A stretch of DNA of 64,000 bases from Nepenthes gracilis (taxonomy: Eukaryota; Streptophyta; Magnoliopsida; Caryophyllales; Nepenthaceae), in assembly GCA_033239525.1 (NCBI GenBank), contig BSYO01000002.1, positions 27,572,068 to 27,636,067 of the forward strand, in the 5' to 3' direction. Position numbers and translations under genes: made by a program. How positions within the stretch are numbered: the stretch's first letter is position 1; each line of letters starts with the position of its first letter. Below the pieces are notes generated by a model. That model was not told the origin of the DNA, ran no database searches, and saw only the letters and a program-made list of their open reading frames with translations. Below are positions 13,063-21,649 of the stretch, piece by piece.

Positions 13063-13560
13063 ATAACATTATTAGCTTTAGTGATTGTGACTCGAACCAT
13101 GTAATCTCCCCCCATGTTGACCCCCTTGTAATCTCGGCACTCGTTTCAGATGGTACTTCAGACTACCAGCTGAAGCGAGTCTTTATTGATAATGATAGCT
13201 CTAAATACTTGCTTTACTTGGACGCGTTCTTTAGATTATGCCTAAAAAAGAATAAACTAAAACATGCTGAAGGACCTTTATACGGTCTTGACAATGAACC
13301 GGTGCCCGTTTAAGGGACGATCCAACTGGAAGTCACCCTGGGCACCTACCCGAAAACAGCAAGTCGCATACTAACCTTTCTGGTAGTTGACCTGCCCTCA
13401 GTATACAACGCTATACTGGGCAGACCTTGCCTGGCGGTATTAGGGACAGTTATCTCAATTCCGCACCTCAAAATAAAATTCCTGACACCTTACGGTGTCA
13501 GTGAAGTGTTAGGCGACCAAGTAATTGGGCGGACATGCTACATGTCCCAGATTGTCCCTA
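13063..13560 (+). pseudogene. Protease region of pol (active site altered)
   Basis: After a frame change relative to gag the pol frame opens with a retropepsin-like domain. The conserved neighbourhood is clear: VFIDNDSS at 13179-13202 and, further on, YNAILGRP. The catalytic loop of this family normally reads D-N/T-G-S/A-S; here the Gly is Asp (GAT where GGT is expected). An in-frame TAA sits at 13311-13313. The domain would cut Gag-Pol; this copy should be inactive. Confidence 0.8.
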
Positions 13561-13733
13561 GTGGCAGAACTGGCACGGTGGGAGAACTCGATCATCGAGA
13601 CGAGACCACTCTGCAACAGGCGCAGCCTGGCGAAGCCACGAATCTGGTCCCACTGGACCCGGGGGAACTGGATAAGTGTGTCCAGATCGGCGGCTCACTC
13701 ACCGGGCGACTACGCGATGAATTAATCGCGTTC

Positions 13734-14480
13734 CTACGAAGGAACGCGGATCTTTTTGCTTGGACTCCCGCAGGCATGCCCGGGATTTCGGTCGAGGTGA
13801 TGGTCCACAAGCTGGGCCTCGATCCTGATCGAAAGCCAGTCAGGCAGAAAGCGGAGGAACCACTCCGTTGAGAAGCTGATCACCATCCGGGAAGAGGTGA
13901 AGAAGCTACTGGACGCTGGATTTATTAGAGAAGTCCAGTACCCGGATTGGCTCTCAAACGTCATCCTGGTCAAAAAGAGCAACGGAAAATGGTGAATGTT
14001 CATCGATTTTACCGACGTCAATAAGGCCTGCCCGAAAGACAGCTTTCCCTTGCCCTGGATTGACCTGCTAGTTGACTCCACGGCAGGGCATGAGCTGCTA
14101 AGCTTCATGGACGCTTATTCGGGCTACAACCAGATAGAATGAGTCCGGAAGACGATGAGCATATCTCGTTTATGACAGACTAGGGCACCTACTGCTACAA
14201 AGTAATGCCCTTTGGACTGAAGAACGCGGGAGTAACTTACCAGCGACTAGTCAATAAGATGTTCCAAAAGCAAATTGGTTGCAACATGGAGGTCTACGTC
14301 GACGACATGCTAGTCAAGAGCAAAGTCACGGGTGACCACATACGTGACCTGAAAGAGTCATTTGAGGTGCTCCGCCAGCACCAAATGAAGCTAAATCCAG
14401 CCAAGTGTGTCTTCGGGAAAGTTCTTGGGTTTCATCATCTCCCAGCGAGGGATTGAGGCAAACCCAGAAAAGATTAAGGC
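13734..14480 (+). pseudogene. Reverse transcriptase region of pol (broken)
   Basis: The region begins with the conserved lead-in NADLFAWTPAGMPGI. After a frameshift near 13860 the palm motifs follow: EEVKKLLDAGFIREV, VNKACPKDSFPLP, FMDAYSGYNQ, VMPFGLKNAG and the polymerase box YVDD (14295-14306). The catalytic aspartates are therefore still present, but several stops (for example TGA after NGKW and TGA after YNQIE) and at least two shifts cut the frame. The family copies the element RNA into DNA. Confidence 0.88.
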
Positions 14481-15052
14481 CCCGGGTGACATAGCTCCCA
14501 GCGAAACGTAAAAGACATCCGGCCCGATTGACTGGACGGTTTTTCTCTGTCCCGCTTCCTCGCGAAGTACGGAGACAAGTACCGACCCTTCTTTAAAGCT
14601 CGAGAGGGACAAAATCTAACGGATTTCAGTGGGATTGGCCGCTGTAAGACCGCCGATGAGTTAAAGCGAAGATTCGGCTAGCCCACCGTTGTTAGCATCA
14701 CCCAAAGACGGAGAGGAGCTATACCTTTACTTGGCAGTGTCGGAAGTGTCCCTCAGCTCCGTCCTCGTGCGTCAGGAATCCGATATCCAGCAGCCGGTCT
14801 ACTATGTAAGCAAAACATTGACCGGCCCAGAAACTCGCTATCCGCACGCTGAAAAATGGCACTGGCACTTATCTTCGCAGCACGAAAATTGAGGCCATAC
14901 TTTCAGGCCCATCGCGTAGTGGTCCTTACGGACCAGCCGCTGAAAGGCATACTCCAAAAATCCGACGTTTTGGGGCGATTGGTAAAGTGGGCAATTGAGT
15001 TGGGCGAGTTCGACATTAAGTTCAGGCCCAGACCTGCCATAAAAGCGTAGGC
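14481..15052 (+). pseudogene. RT connection and first RNase H of pol (broken)
   Basis: The connection segment (about 14481-14690) is scrambled by frameshifts and stops. The RNase H part is readable in two frames: DGEELYLYLAVSEVSLS through YYVSKTLTGPETRYPHAEK (14704-14856), then ALALIFAARKLRPYFQAH and VLTDQPLKGIL (from about 14860), ending in a TAG after the region FRPRPAIKA. This is the ordinary gypsy-type RNase H that removes the RNA strand. Confidence 0.82.
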
Positions 15053-15119
15053 TCTGGCTGACTTTATCGTTGAAACCACGACCCCAATTCAAGAGGAACA
15101 GCCCGCAGAAAATGAAGAA

Positions 15120-15420
15120 CAGCCCGACGAGGTCCCAGAATGGACACTCCACGTAGACGGATCGTCCACGAACAGTGGCAGTGGGGCAAGGGTGATCCTA
15201 ACGACCCCAGATGGATTCGAGATCAAGTATTCCCGAAACTTGATTTTCCAATGACCAACAACGTCGGCCGAAGCACGAAGCTCTCGCTACCTCGCTTGCA
15301 ATTAGCAAAGGAGTGCTGCCAAGAGGTTGGCGATTCTGGCGACCGAATTAATCGTCAACCCGTGTCAATGGGGGCTTGAGGCAAACAACCCTTCCTTGGC
15401 CGTGCACTGCAAAGGCAAAG
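15120..15420 (+). pseudogene. Second (archaeal-like) RNase H domain
   Basis: EWTLHVDGSSTNSGSGA starting near 15138 is the first strand of an additional RNase H domain, placed after the usual one and before integrase. A dual RNase H is the diagnostic feature of Tat elements. The domain is cut by a TGA after YSRNLIFQ and by later shifts, with remnants recognisable to about 15370. Confidence 0.78.
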
Positions 15421-15589
15421 GAGACCATCGAGGGCTTCGGTGACCACAGTTCACGTTCCTCAAACTAAAAATTGGAAGGCGAGATCAGTGGCTAGAGCAA
15501 CACGCGAGAACCCAGACGAGATTCGAGGGACATGCGGGAGACCCTGAACGCTCCGAGCATAGAGAAACATGAGGCAATGCAGATTTCCA

Positions 15590-16835
15590 AGACGGAAAAC
15601 TGGATGACGCCTTACCTTAGATACTTAGCCGACGGATCATTCCTAGAGGACACCGAAAAGGCCAAGTGAATTAAAAAGACAGCCGGTTGGTATACCGTAG
15701 TTGATGGGCGACTGTATCGTCGCGGATACTCAACTCCGTATCTTCGCTGTCTATCTCCCGAGGAGGCTAACTACGCTTTGGGCGAAGTTCACCTCGGGAT
15801 CTACGGATCACACGTAGGCGGGAAAAACCTGGCCTTCAAGATCATGCGACAGGGCTACTATTGGCCCTCAATGAAAAAGGACGCGCTTGAGTTTGTAAAA
15901 AAGTGTGAGAGCTGCCAGCTTCATGGCAACCTTCATCACCAGCCGTCCGCTGACCTGAAGTCCTTTCAGGCTCTGTGGCCCTTCGCGTAATGGGGGCTTG
16001 ACATTCTCGGCCCATTTCTCATTGCCACGGGGCAAAGGAAGTTTATCATAGCGGGCATCGACTACTTCACTAAGTGGGTCGAGGCTGCCCCGCTTGCAAA
16101 GATCACAGAACACAATGCTCTGGAGTTCCTTCGCTAGAGCATTGTCTGTAGGTTTGGCGTCCCAGAGGCCGTGGTGACCGACAACGGGACCTAATTTTTG
16201 GGAAAACGCTTCACAAAGTATTGCACCGCCCTGGAATCAAGCTGGTCCACACTTCGGTGGCATACCCCCAGGTCAACGGGCAGGTGAAGGTCACAAACCG
16301 TACGCTACTTCACGGGTTAAAGACTAAGTTGGAGGACGCTGGGGGCTCCTGGGCGGACGAGCTCCCATCCGTCCTCTGGTCTTATCGTACAAGCCCGAAG
16401 GAACCAACACGCGAGACACCCTTCAGCCTATGTTACGGGACTGAAGCGGTAATTCCTGTTGAAATTGGGCTCCCGAGTCTCAGGGTGGAGTCCTTCGACC
16501 CACAGACCAACTCGCAGAAAATCAGGGAACACTTGGATTTACTAGAGGAAGCCCGCGACGCTGCCAGAATACGGACGGCAGCATACCAACACCGAGTTGC
16601 CCGGTACTACAATAAAAAGGTGAAAGCCCGATAATTTGACGTTGGGGACTTGGTCCTAGGAGGCGTCGAGGCCACAGGCAAGCAAGCCGGCCGAAACAAG
16701 CTCTTTCCCAACTGGGAGGGACCTTTTCTTGTCTCCGCCGTCCTGCGCAACGGAGCATACAAACTCCGGAACCAAGACGGAAAGTTGGTCCCACGAACGT
16801 GGAACGCAACCCACCTAAAGCGCTACTTCCAATAG
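15590..16835 (+). pseudogene. Integrase region of pol (broken, catalytic Glu replaced)
   Basis: The order is a lead-in with GRLYRRGYSTPYLRC, the zinc-binding HHCC domain (His at 15790 and 15811, Cys at 15904 and 15913), the catalytic core and a C-terminal domain ending TWNATHLKRYFQ before the TAG/TAA region at 16835. In the core the first Asp (GAC, 16000-16002) and second Asp (16180-16182) are present, but the third catalytic position in NGQVKVTNRTLL is Lys (AAG, 16287-16289) instead of Glu. Stops occur at 15988 (TAA just before WGLDILGP), near 16136, near 16192 and after VKAR. The domain would insert the DNA copy; this one cannot. Confidence 0.88.
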
Positions 16836-17012
16836 GGAACCCAGGTACGCACTTACTCACTCATGTGCATTCATTCGCGTGCTTGTTTTTACTTTGATAA
16901 AATGAGAAGTTTACTTAGCATATAGAATCCTAGGCTATATACTCTGTGTTTGCCTTGCAGGTTTTTACCTGACGTAGACTGCCCCTAAGTCGGGAGGGTC
17001 TTCACCCTCTCG
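16836..17012 (+). other. Spacer after integrase
   Basis: Non-coding element sequence between the end of pol and the first tandem array. No recognisable features. Confidence 0.5.
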
Positions 17013-17275
17013 TTAAACCCTAGTCATCTAGGTGGCCCAAAAAGTGGTCTGAAACCCTGGTCATCCAGGTGGCCCATAAGCGGTCTTAAACTCTAGTCAT
17101 CTATGTGGCCCATGAGCGGTCTGAAACCCTGGTCATCCAGGTGGCCCATGAGCGGTCTAAAACTTTGGTCATCCAAGTGGCCCATGAGCAGTCTGAAACC
17201 TTGGTCATCTGAGCGGCCCAATAGCGGTCGTACTAAACCTTGGTCATCCAAGTGGCCCATAGCGGTTTGACAACC
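17013..17275. repeat. 36-bp tandem array A (seven units) downstream of pol
   Basis: The anchor GGTCAT (or AGTCAT) falls at 17022, 17059, 17095, 17131, 17167, 17203 and 17242, giving a period of 36 with small slips of 37 and 39. The core CCTGGTCATCCAGG in the better units is nearly palindromic and is followed by TGGCCCATGAGCGGTCTGAA. Tandem repeats in the untranslated part between integrase and the 3' LTR are known from Retand-type elements. Confidence 0.9.
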
Positions 17276-17410
17276 TTAGGGGGCGAGAATGGCACACGCG
17301 ACGACCTCCTTTCGGGGAGCAGCAACGTCAGTCAACGATGGTCGAAGGGAGAAACACTTCTTCTCCAACACTGGCAGCCCAAATTGTCACTTGCATGGCT
17401 GGTTCTTACA

Positions 17411-17670
17411 ACCGCCTGCCCAGCTTAAGGATCTTACTCCTTAGGCAGCCAGCCAGCCAACCAGGTTGGCTACCTCACGCACTAACCTTCTCGACGAAAG
17501 GATAGTATGATCAAGCAATAACGAGAAGCGTTCCTTCTCTAACGCAAACTGTCTGAGTTTTTACTTGGACAGCACCGTAGGGTTGGTTAATGCAACCACC
17601 TGCCAAGCCTGGGGGCTCAGCTCCTTAGGCAACCAAGCAACGGCCGCCGGCCAACCAGGTTGGCCGCCCA
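17411..17670. repeat. Pair of diverged direct repeats (CTCCTTAGGCA...CCAACCAGGTTGG)
   Basis: Two related blocks, about 17411-17470 and 17595-17667, both contain CTCCTTAGGC followed by a pyrimidine/purine alternation and CCAACCAGGTTGG. The last motif is itself a palindrome (CCAACC-A-GGTTGG). They lie between array A and the antisense gene. Confidence 0.6.
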
Positions 17671-17802
17671 ATGCAACAACATAAGCATACACAAAGCAAT
17701 AAAAGACAATGGACACCGAACTGAAAAAGAGCTTCCATTTTATTGCTCACAAAGTATGTTACAATTTACATACGGTCCAAAAAATAAAAAAAATACAGAA
17801 GG

Positions 17803-19603
17803 CTACAGGGCTGGCGGACCACCCTGGCTGTCTCGGGGCTCTCCCTCCAGATCTTCCTTGCGTTGCGCTACGCAGTTTCTTTGATTGATAAACTCCACTG
17901 GAAAGTCCGGAGCAATCAACCGCGCAACACGACGTCCAATGTTGGGCCCCTCCAACAGCCGGGAGTGCAATGCGCCCCCTACCTCATGAGGGGTCATCCG
18001 AGAGGCCAACTCATTCTCTGCGGCAGCGGCTCGATCTGCGAGGCGTTTGTTGCTCGCTTTCAGTCGATCATCCTCTTCCTTCGAGCGAGCGACCTCCGCC
18101 TTCAACTCGGCGTTCTCTGCCTTAAGTTCAGCATTCTCTGCCTCTACGCCCGCCATAACAGCCTCGAGAGCAGCTGTCTGCTCACGAAAATCCCCTCCTG
18201 AGCGGCCCGGCTGGCATCGGCCGAGGCTATTTTCGCCACCTTATCGGCCCGATTGCCTCGTCCACAACTGCGTCATTGCCTTAAAAATTACGGAGGCAAC
18301 CTTCAACAGCTGCACAAACAACGAACATAAGGCGAGTTAGAAACCTTGAAGGGACAAGGTATGAGGAATCAATCGTCAAGAATCATACCTCCAAAAATTT
18401 CCTCGTGGGTCCCTTAGGCCTAGCCTCCAGACCAGGCTCAGGTGGTGGAGGACCAGGAGCATCCTCTCGCGCCGAACACACCGCTGCCTCATCCAGAATT
18501 CTCTCCAAGAGCTCATCATCCTCAACGGCAGCGGCGGGCTCCTCTCTTGCAGCCTCTGGAGCAGCTGCAACAAGCCTCCTTCTCCTGGCTGCCGTTGGAA
18601 CAGCAGCTGGTGAATTGGTCCTCGTCGACGGCTCCACGATATAAATGCGTAAACTCTCAGGCACGTCGCGAGCTGGCTCTACGACAGACTCCATCCAGGC
18701 TGCACCTGGAACCATCGCAGGCTGGGCCAGGATAACTCCTCCGGTCTCCGCCGGCCTGTCCTCGATGGATTTTTCCGCCCCAGAAGTGCTGCCGGGTCCG
18801 CCGTAGATCCCGGCAGCCACAAGATCAATTTGCGACGAGGATGATGAGGGCGTAGCAGTTGCCATCTCAGCAGCTTCCTCCAAGGACCTTGGACGGATGA
18901 TCAACTTCTTGGGGACCTCAGGGTTCATCATTTTGATCGGAGGGTGCGGCTTCTGAACCGGGGACGGCGGTCCCCATTTAGCCTTTTTGGTCTCCTCATG
19001 GGAAACCAAAAAATCCCTCATAAACTCGTCGAGATTTAGCCGTATTGCCTTGGTCAGCCAGGCGTAGGCGGAGTTCTCTGCCGCAAACGGTGTACCCAGA
19101 TGTACCTCCGGGACCTTACCCCAGTCCCTCGCAACGGGCCATTTCTCTCTCACCTTTACAAAGAAGAACCGATTTTTTCAATTCTTCATGGAGTCGTGGA
19201 TGGCCTTATTTATTTTTATTCCCACATGGAGGCTAAGTGAAATCCACTCCGCCCCCTGGGTCACCTTAAAATTAACCTTAAGGCCGGACATCCTAAACTT
19301 TTGGCCAAGCTTCCGGGAAAAAATGCATAGAGTGCAAATGTACCTCACCGCATTGGCATGAAGCTGGGCGATGGGTACTTGAAGAGCCGCCATGATCGAC
19401 TCAAACTCCTCCGGCAGTGGCAGGCGAAGGCCGCTCCTCCGATGAGCCTCGTAAACTGTAATGTAACCCTCCGGTGGAGAAAAGGCTTTGTCGTCCTTGC
19501 CTGGGACATTCCAGGCCGTCTCTTTCGGGATGTTGAACTCGACGCACAAAGCCTTCGTGTCGTTCTCTCTCAGATCAGATGAGAAATCCACCACGGAAGC
19601 CAT
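17803..19603 (-). pseudogene. Antisense two-exon gene inside the Tat-type element
   Basis: The ATG at 19603 (MASVVDFSSDL...) opens a minus-strand frame. It runs to an in-frame TGA at 19178-19180, where a Trp is likely (TGG to TGA), and continues in the same frame to 18389. The N-terminal 140 residues contain PPEGYITVYEAH, SGLRLPLPEEF and AQLHANAVRY, matching the plant domain of unknown function named putative gypsy type transposon (Pfam Transposase_28, from memory). The middle is Pro/Ala/Glu-rich. At 18388 a GTATG donor and at 18310 a TTTGTGCAG acceptor define a 79-bp intron. Exon 2 (from 18309) has a shift or two and ends with a coiled-coil, heptad-like AENAELKAENAELKAEV, stopping at 17803. 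No role has been established for such antisense proteins; regulation of the element is a guess. Confidence 0.72.
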
Positions 19604-19609
19604 GGTCAG

Positions 19610-19973
19610 AAGGAACTTTAGGGTTTCTTTTGAAGAAATACGTCTGAGAAACGGGAGTGGAGAAGACGAAGATTTGGAAGCGTAACTGATTTCAAAAAAC
19701 TGAAGGAAAACTTAAGCGCCAAGCATGCAAAGAAAACCGTCAGTCCTGCCACGCGTCACTTCCTCATTTGACCCAGCAAAAGGACGGGTCTCTAGCACGA
19801 AACCCCTCATTAATGACACTGTCAAGATTGCCACGTGTCGCCTCTCCACTTGACCCTGCAACAGGACGGATCTCTGGCGCATTAATGACCAGGATCTCCG
19901 CCCAACCAAAGGGAGACACGTGTCATTTTCTGCCTTGCAGTCCGGCTAAAAGCTGACAGAAATCATTCCCAGA
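19610..19973. repeat. Diverged repeats with CACGTG and TTGACCC motifs
   Basis: Upstream of the antisense ATG two to three diverged copies of a block of about 80 bp start at about 19749 (CCACGCGTCACTTCC), 19831 (CCACGTGTCGCCTCTCC) and, shorter, near 19914 (GACACGTGTCATT). They share TTGACCC(A/T)GCAA and ATTAATGAC. CACGTG is a G-box and TTGACC a W-box. This is the natural promoter region of the antisense gene. Confidence 0.55.
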
Positions 19974-20190
19974 ATTGGCCAAAGACGGTCAACAATTCTG
20001 GTACTCCGAAATTGACCAAGACGGTCAACAATTATGGTACTCCGGGATTGACCAAGACGGTCAACAATTCTGGTACTTCGAAATTGACCAAGACGGTCAA
20101 CAATTTTGGTACTCTGGGATTGACCAAGACGGTCAACAATTCTGGTACTCCGAAATTGGCCAAAAACGGTCAACAGTTCCGGTCAAGCCC
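19974..20190. repeat. 36-bp tandem array B carrying GACGGTCAAC
   Basis: Units start (ATTGRCC) at 19974, 20011, 20047, 20083, 20119 and 20155: five full units and one decayed, with a period of 36 (37 once). Each holds TTGACC, a 5-base spacer and GGTCAA as an inverted pair, and the decamer GACGGTCAAC, which is identical to the arms of the LTR palindromes. The array also contains GGTAC palindromes. All frames through it are open because 36 is a multiple of three; those frames are not genes. Confidence 0.92.
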
Positions 20191-20282
20191 TCCTTCACGC
20201 TTTTATAAATTTTCACAGGATTCTCAAAGCAAGGAAAGACATCCCATCATGAACATACTGGAGGCCAGAAATCTAACCACCA

Positions 20283-20297
20283 GCATGGGGGGGCTAG
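20283..20297 (+). other. Purine-rich tract before the 3' LTR
   Basis: A run of seven G (20287-20293) in GCATGGGGGGGCTAG lies directly before the 3' LTR start (TGATGGGTG at 20298), the place of the polypurine tract that primes plus-strand DNA synthesis. Confidence 0.6.
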
Positions 20298-21079
20298 TGA
20301 TGGGTGCGCCAATAATAGGCTGGCCCAAAGAAAGGTCAACGAAAGGCCAAGAGGGTCAGTCAATATTTTTAAGGGCCCAGTAAGAAGACGGGCCCAGAAG
20401 CTGGAAAGTCCAAGACAGTCAACGCCAACGTTGACCGTCTTGGCGGCCAACTTACTCACAAACGGTCAACTCAACATTGACCAGTTTGATTGGGCCTATT
20501 CCATTCTAGCCCATCATCTGATCGCCAGCCACTCTCCCTTCGTTCTCTATGAGGGCGGCCAACACACTGACGGTCAACTCAGACGTTGACCGTCTGCGCC
20601 CTACACATTGGGCCCAAAAGGGCACATCGGCCATAAATAAACCCTAGAATCCATATTCTAGGTACGCTGCATTAACTAAAAAACCCTAAGTGCTCTGAGA
20701 AACAGGCGCTTGCTCTCTGCAGCCAAAGACTCTCAAAAACAGTCAAACTCCAAGGCAACGAACGGGTCTCTCCAGCCGTTCTCTGCCTTCCCACCATCCA
20801 GATACGAGAGAGGGGCCTCGTCCTCTCCCGACATCCTGGAACAAAACACTCTCTTTCCATCTCCCATCGCTCTCTCTCTACTTTTGTTCCTTCCTTTTGA
20901 AGAGTATCTTTATCGACTTGGCGTCGGAGTGTTTTCGGTGGGATTACATCCCATGATTATTTGCCGACATCTTGTTCGTTTTAGTGGTGTGCGAGGATTA
21001 AATCTTCGATGAAGCAGGTTCGGTTCAATCCATCCAAGAGAATCCGAATCTGTTCGAAGTCGGATCCAGGTATGCATCA
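20298..21079 (+). repeat. 3' LTR of the Tat-type element (internally deleted)
   Basis: 782 bp, starting TGATGGGTGCGCC and ending GTATGCATCA. Relative to the 5' LTR it lacks about 490 bp at 20623, between CCCAAAAGGGC and TCGGCCATAAATAAACC, and has a smaller rearrangement near 20450. The promoter part is retained: a palindrome at 20569-20594 and the TATA-like ATAAATAAA at 20633-20641. Its end lies about 570 bp before the start codon of the G-patch gene, so read-through transcription into that gene is possible. Confidence 0.9.
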
Positions 21080-21084
21080 AAATT
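21080..21084. repeat. Right target-site duplication AAATT
   Basis: Matches 10044-10048. Confidence 0.85.
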
Positions 21085-21649
21085 ATAATTAATTATTTAA
21101 AATAATTAATTAAGATAAAAAATTATTTTTGTTTCTTTAAAAGATAAAATTTTCCTCCATCTAAGAAGTAATTAACCACCCGAAAGCAACATTATTTAAT
21201 ATGATATTTTTTATACACTAAACCAACTTTAACATTTAATTGCTTTCAATTTACCATCTAAAATTTACATTGATTAACATTATTCATTTTTAAAATATTA
21301 TTAGTTATGTAAAAATAAATTCATTAATAATGTCATATTATTCAAAAATAATTTTTAAAAATCTCTAAAATATATCTGACTATTATATAATAATTTTAAT
21401 TATATCTATCACCATGTGTCTACTTAAAAGTATTATTTTTGTTGCATATTTTTATTTTAAATAAATTAACTTTTAAATTGTTATTAGAATTTTATTTTTA
21501 AAAAATTGAACCTAAATAAATTATAAAAATAAAAGCAAGTGAAAATTAAATTTCCCGTAATATTTTCTCTTCGTCTTCTTTCAACGGGGAACCGAAAATT
21601 GAGAAGCGATAGCAGCGGCGAACTCTTCTCCTGTGGTGGGAGCGTGAAC
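21085..21649 (+). promoter_or_regulatory. Promoter and leader region of the G-patch gene
   Basis: AT-rich sequence between the 3' LTR and the start codon. The last 110 bases before the ATG are open in the coding frame and could add an N-terminal extension from an ATG at 21539, but that stretch has the composition of a leader. No clear TATA box could be singled out. Confidence 0.4.

Larger units (their letters stand above)
10049..21079 (+). mobile_element. Complete but decayed Ty3/gypsy retrotransposon, Tat-type
   Basis: An 11,031-bp element carries two LTRs (10049-11323 and 20298-21079), a tRNA primer site, gag, protease, reverse transcriptase, RNase H, a second RNase H, integrase, an antisense gene, two 36-bp tandem arrays and a purine-rich tract, and is flanked by the duplication AAATT. 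The order PR-RT-RNH-second RNH-IN, the gag zinc knuckle with His in place of the second Cys, and an antisense open frame between integrase and the 3' LTR are features known from the Tat branch of plant Ty3/gypsy elements (Retand and Ogre relatives). Many in-frame stops and frameshifts and a 490-bp deletion in one LTR show it cannot make its own proteins. Many of the stops look like C-to-T or G-to-A changes, as expected from decay of methylated cytosine. It inserted about 570 bp upstream of the G-patch gene start codon, in the same orientation. Confidence 0.92.

Noticed and set aside
11442..13115. Long minus-strand open frames across gag
   Set aside because: Shadows of the gag coding strand; no family similarity, unlike the antisense gene at 17803-19603.
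19946..20383. Three overlapping open frames on both strands in array B
   Set aside because: A repeat with a 36-bp period keeps any stop-free unit open; the peptides are the repeat translated, not genes.
21539..21649. Upstream in-frame ATG that would extend the G-patch protein by 37 residues
   Set aside because: The extension is basic and leader-like, and the acidic start at 21650 is a better protein start; not excluded.
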